Part shown: piece after piece, positions 6,227-6,434 of the stretch
How positions within the stretch are numbered: the stretch's first letter is position 1
How the letters are laid out: every line of letters starts with the position of its first letter
DNA from: CAIUMH01 sp037142475
GTDB taxonomy: Bacteria; Actinomycetota; Acidimicrobiia; Acidimicrobiales; RAAP-2
Reading direction: 5' to 3'
DNA: 6,434 bases
NCBI GenBank assembly: GCA_037142475.1
Contig: JBAXAR010000110.1
Span: forward strand, 1-6,434
Program-made: the position numbers and the translations under genes
Notes under the pieces: generated by a model
Databases searched by the model: none
What the model was told of the DNA's origin: nothing
Seen by the model: the letters and a program-made list of their open reading frames with translations, nothing else

Positions 6227-6434
6227 TGATCTGCTCCCATGTCTCGCAGCGTAGCGATCACAGCCGCAGGATCGATGCCCGAGACGGGTTCGACCCCGCT
6301 CGGACCATCGAGCACGAAGGTCAGATCGTGATGTGCCTTCTTGTCCTGACGCATCGAGGCCACCAGTCTCGATGCCGAGAGGCCATCAGGCAGGGAACCG
6401 TCGAGGTCGAAACCGGCGACAACCGATCGGTGGA
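6223..6434 (-). CDS. aroB: 3-dehydroquinate synthase, C-terminal 69 residues (5' part beyond the window)
   Basis: The frame is open at the right edge and ends with TGA at 6223-6225, overlapping the aroQ start. The 69 visible residues match the end of AroB: a glycine/leucine-rich stretch (GSLPDGLS), the SMRQDKKAHHDLTFVLDGP segment in which M..DKK....L.FVL is the family signature, and a final helix ending DMGADQ. AroB cyclises DAHP to 3-dehydroquinate, the substrate of AroQ next door. The NAD- and metal-binding regions are outside the window, so completeness cannot be judged. Confidence 0.88.
   Translation of the reverse strand, partial: HRSVVAGFDLDGSLPDGLSASRLVASMRQDKKAHHDLTFVLDGPSGVEPVSGIDPAAVIATLRDMGADQ

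Overview
The window looks like chromosomal DNA from a high-GC actinobacterium. An acidimicrobial lineage is possible but cannot be fixed from the sequence. All eight genes I can support lie on the minus strand, so they are transcribed from high to low coordinates. The coding density is high, with several start/stop overlaps (ATGA, TGATG, GTGA). No RNA gene, mobile element, CRISPR array or large repeat was seen, and no gap without a gene exceeds about 105 bases.

The right half (about 3660-6434) is a housekeeping block in the order aroB (3' end only), aroQ, pepQ, efp, nusB. This is the same order known from other actinobacteria such as Mycobacterium tuberculosis, except that the small membrane-protein gene that sits between aroQ and pepQ there is absent. 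AroB and AroQ catalyse consecutive shikimate-pathway steps. PepQ-type M24 peptidase, EF-P and NusB belong to protein turnover, translation and transcription.

The left half (1-3559) is a second tight cluster, separated from nusB by a 103-base gap that carries a perfect-arm palindrome. Its first gene encodes a 590-residue fusion: a polytopic membrane domain of about ten predicted segments, then an extracytoplasmic Sco-type copper/thiol domain with the CxxxCP motif and a matching distal histidine. The second gene starts at a GTGA overlap and encodes an exported 369-residue protein with propeller-like repeats and no function I can recognise. The third is ctaG, a copper-dependent assembly factor for heme-copper oxidases, which runs off the left edge. 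Sco and CtaG families both act in copper delivery to cytochrome c oxidase. I infer that the cluster is a copper-insertion module for a terminal oxidase or another exported cuproenzyme, and that the membrane domain and the secreted protein are candidate accessory parts. That pair is the most novel content of the window.
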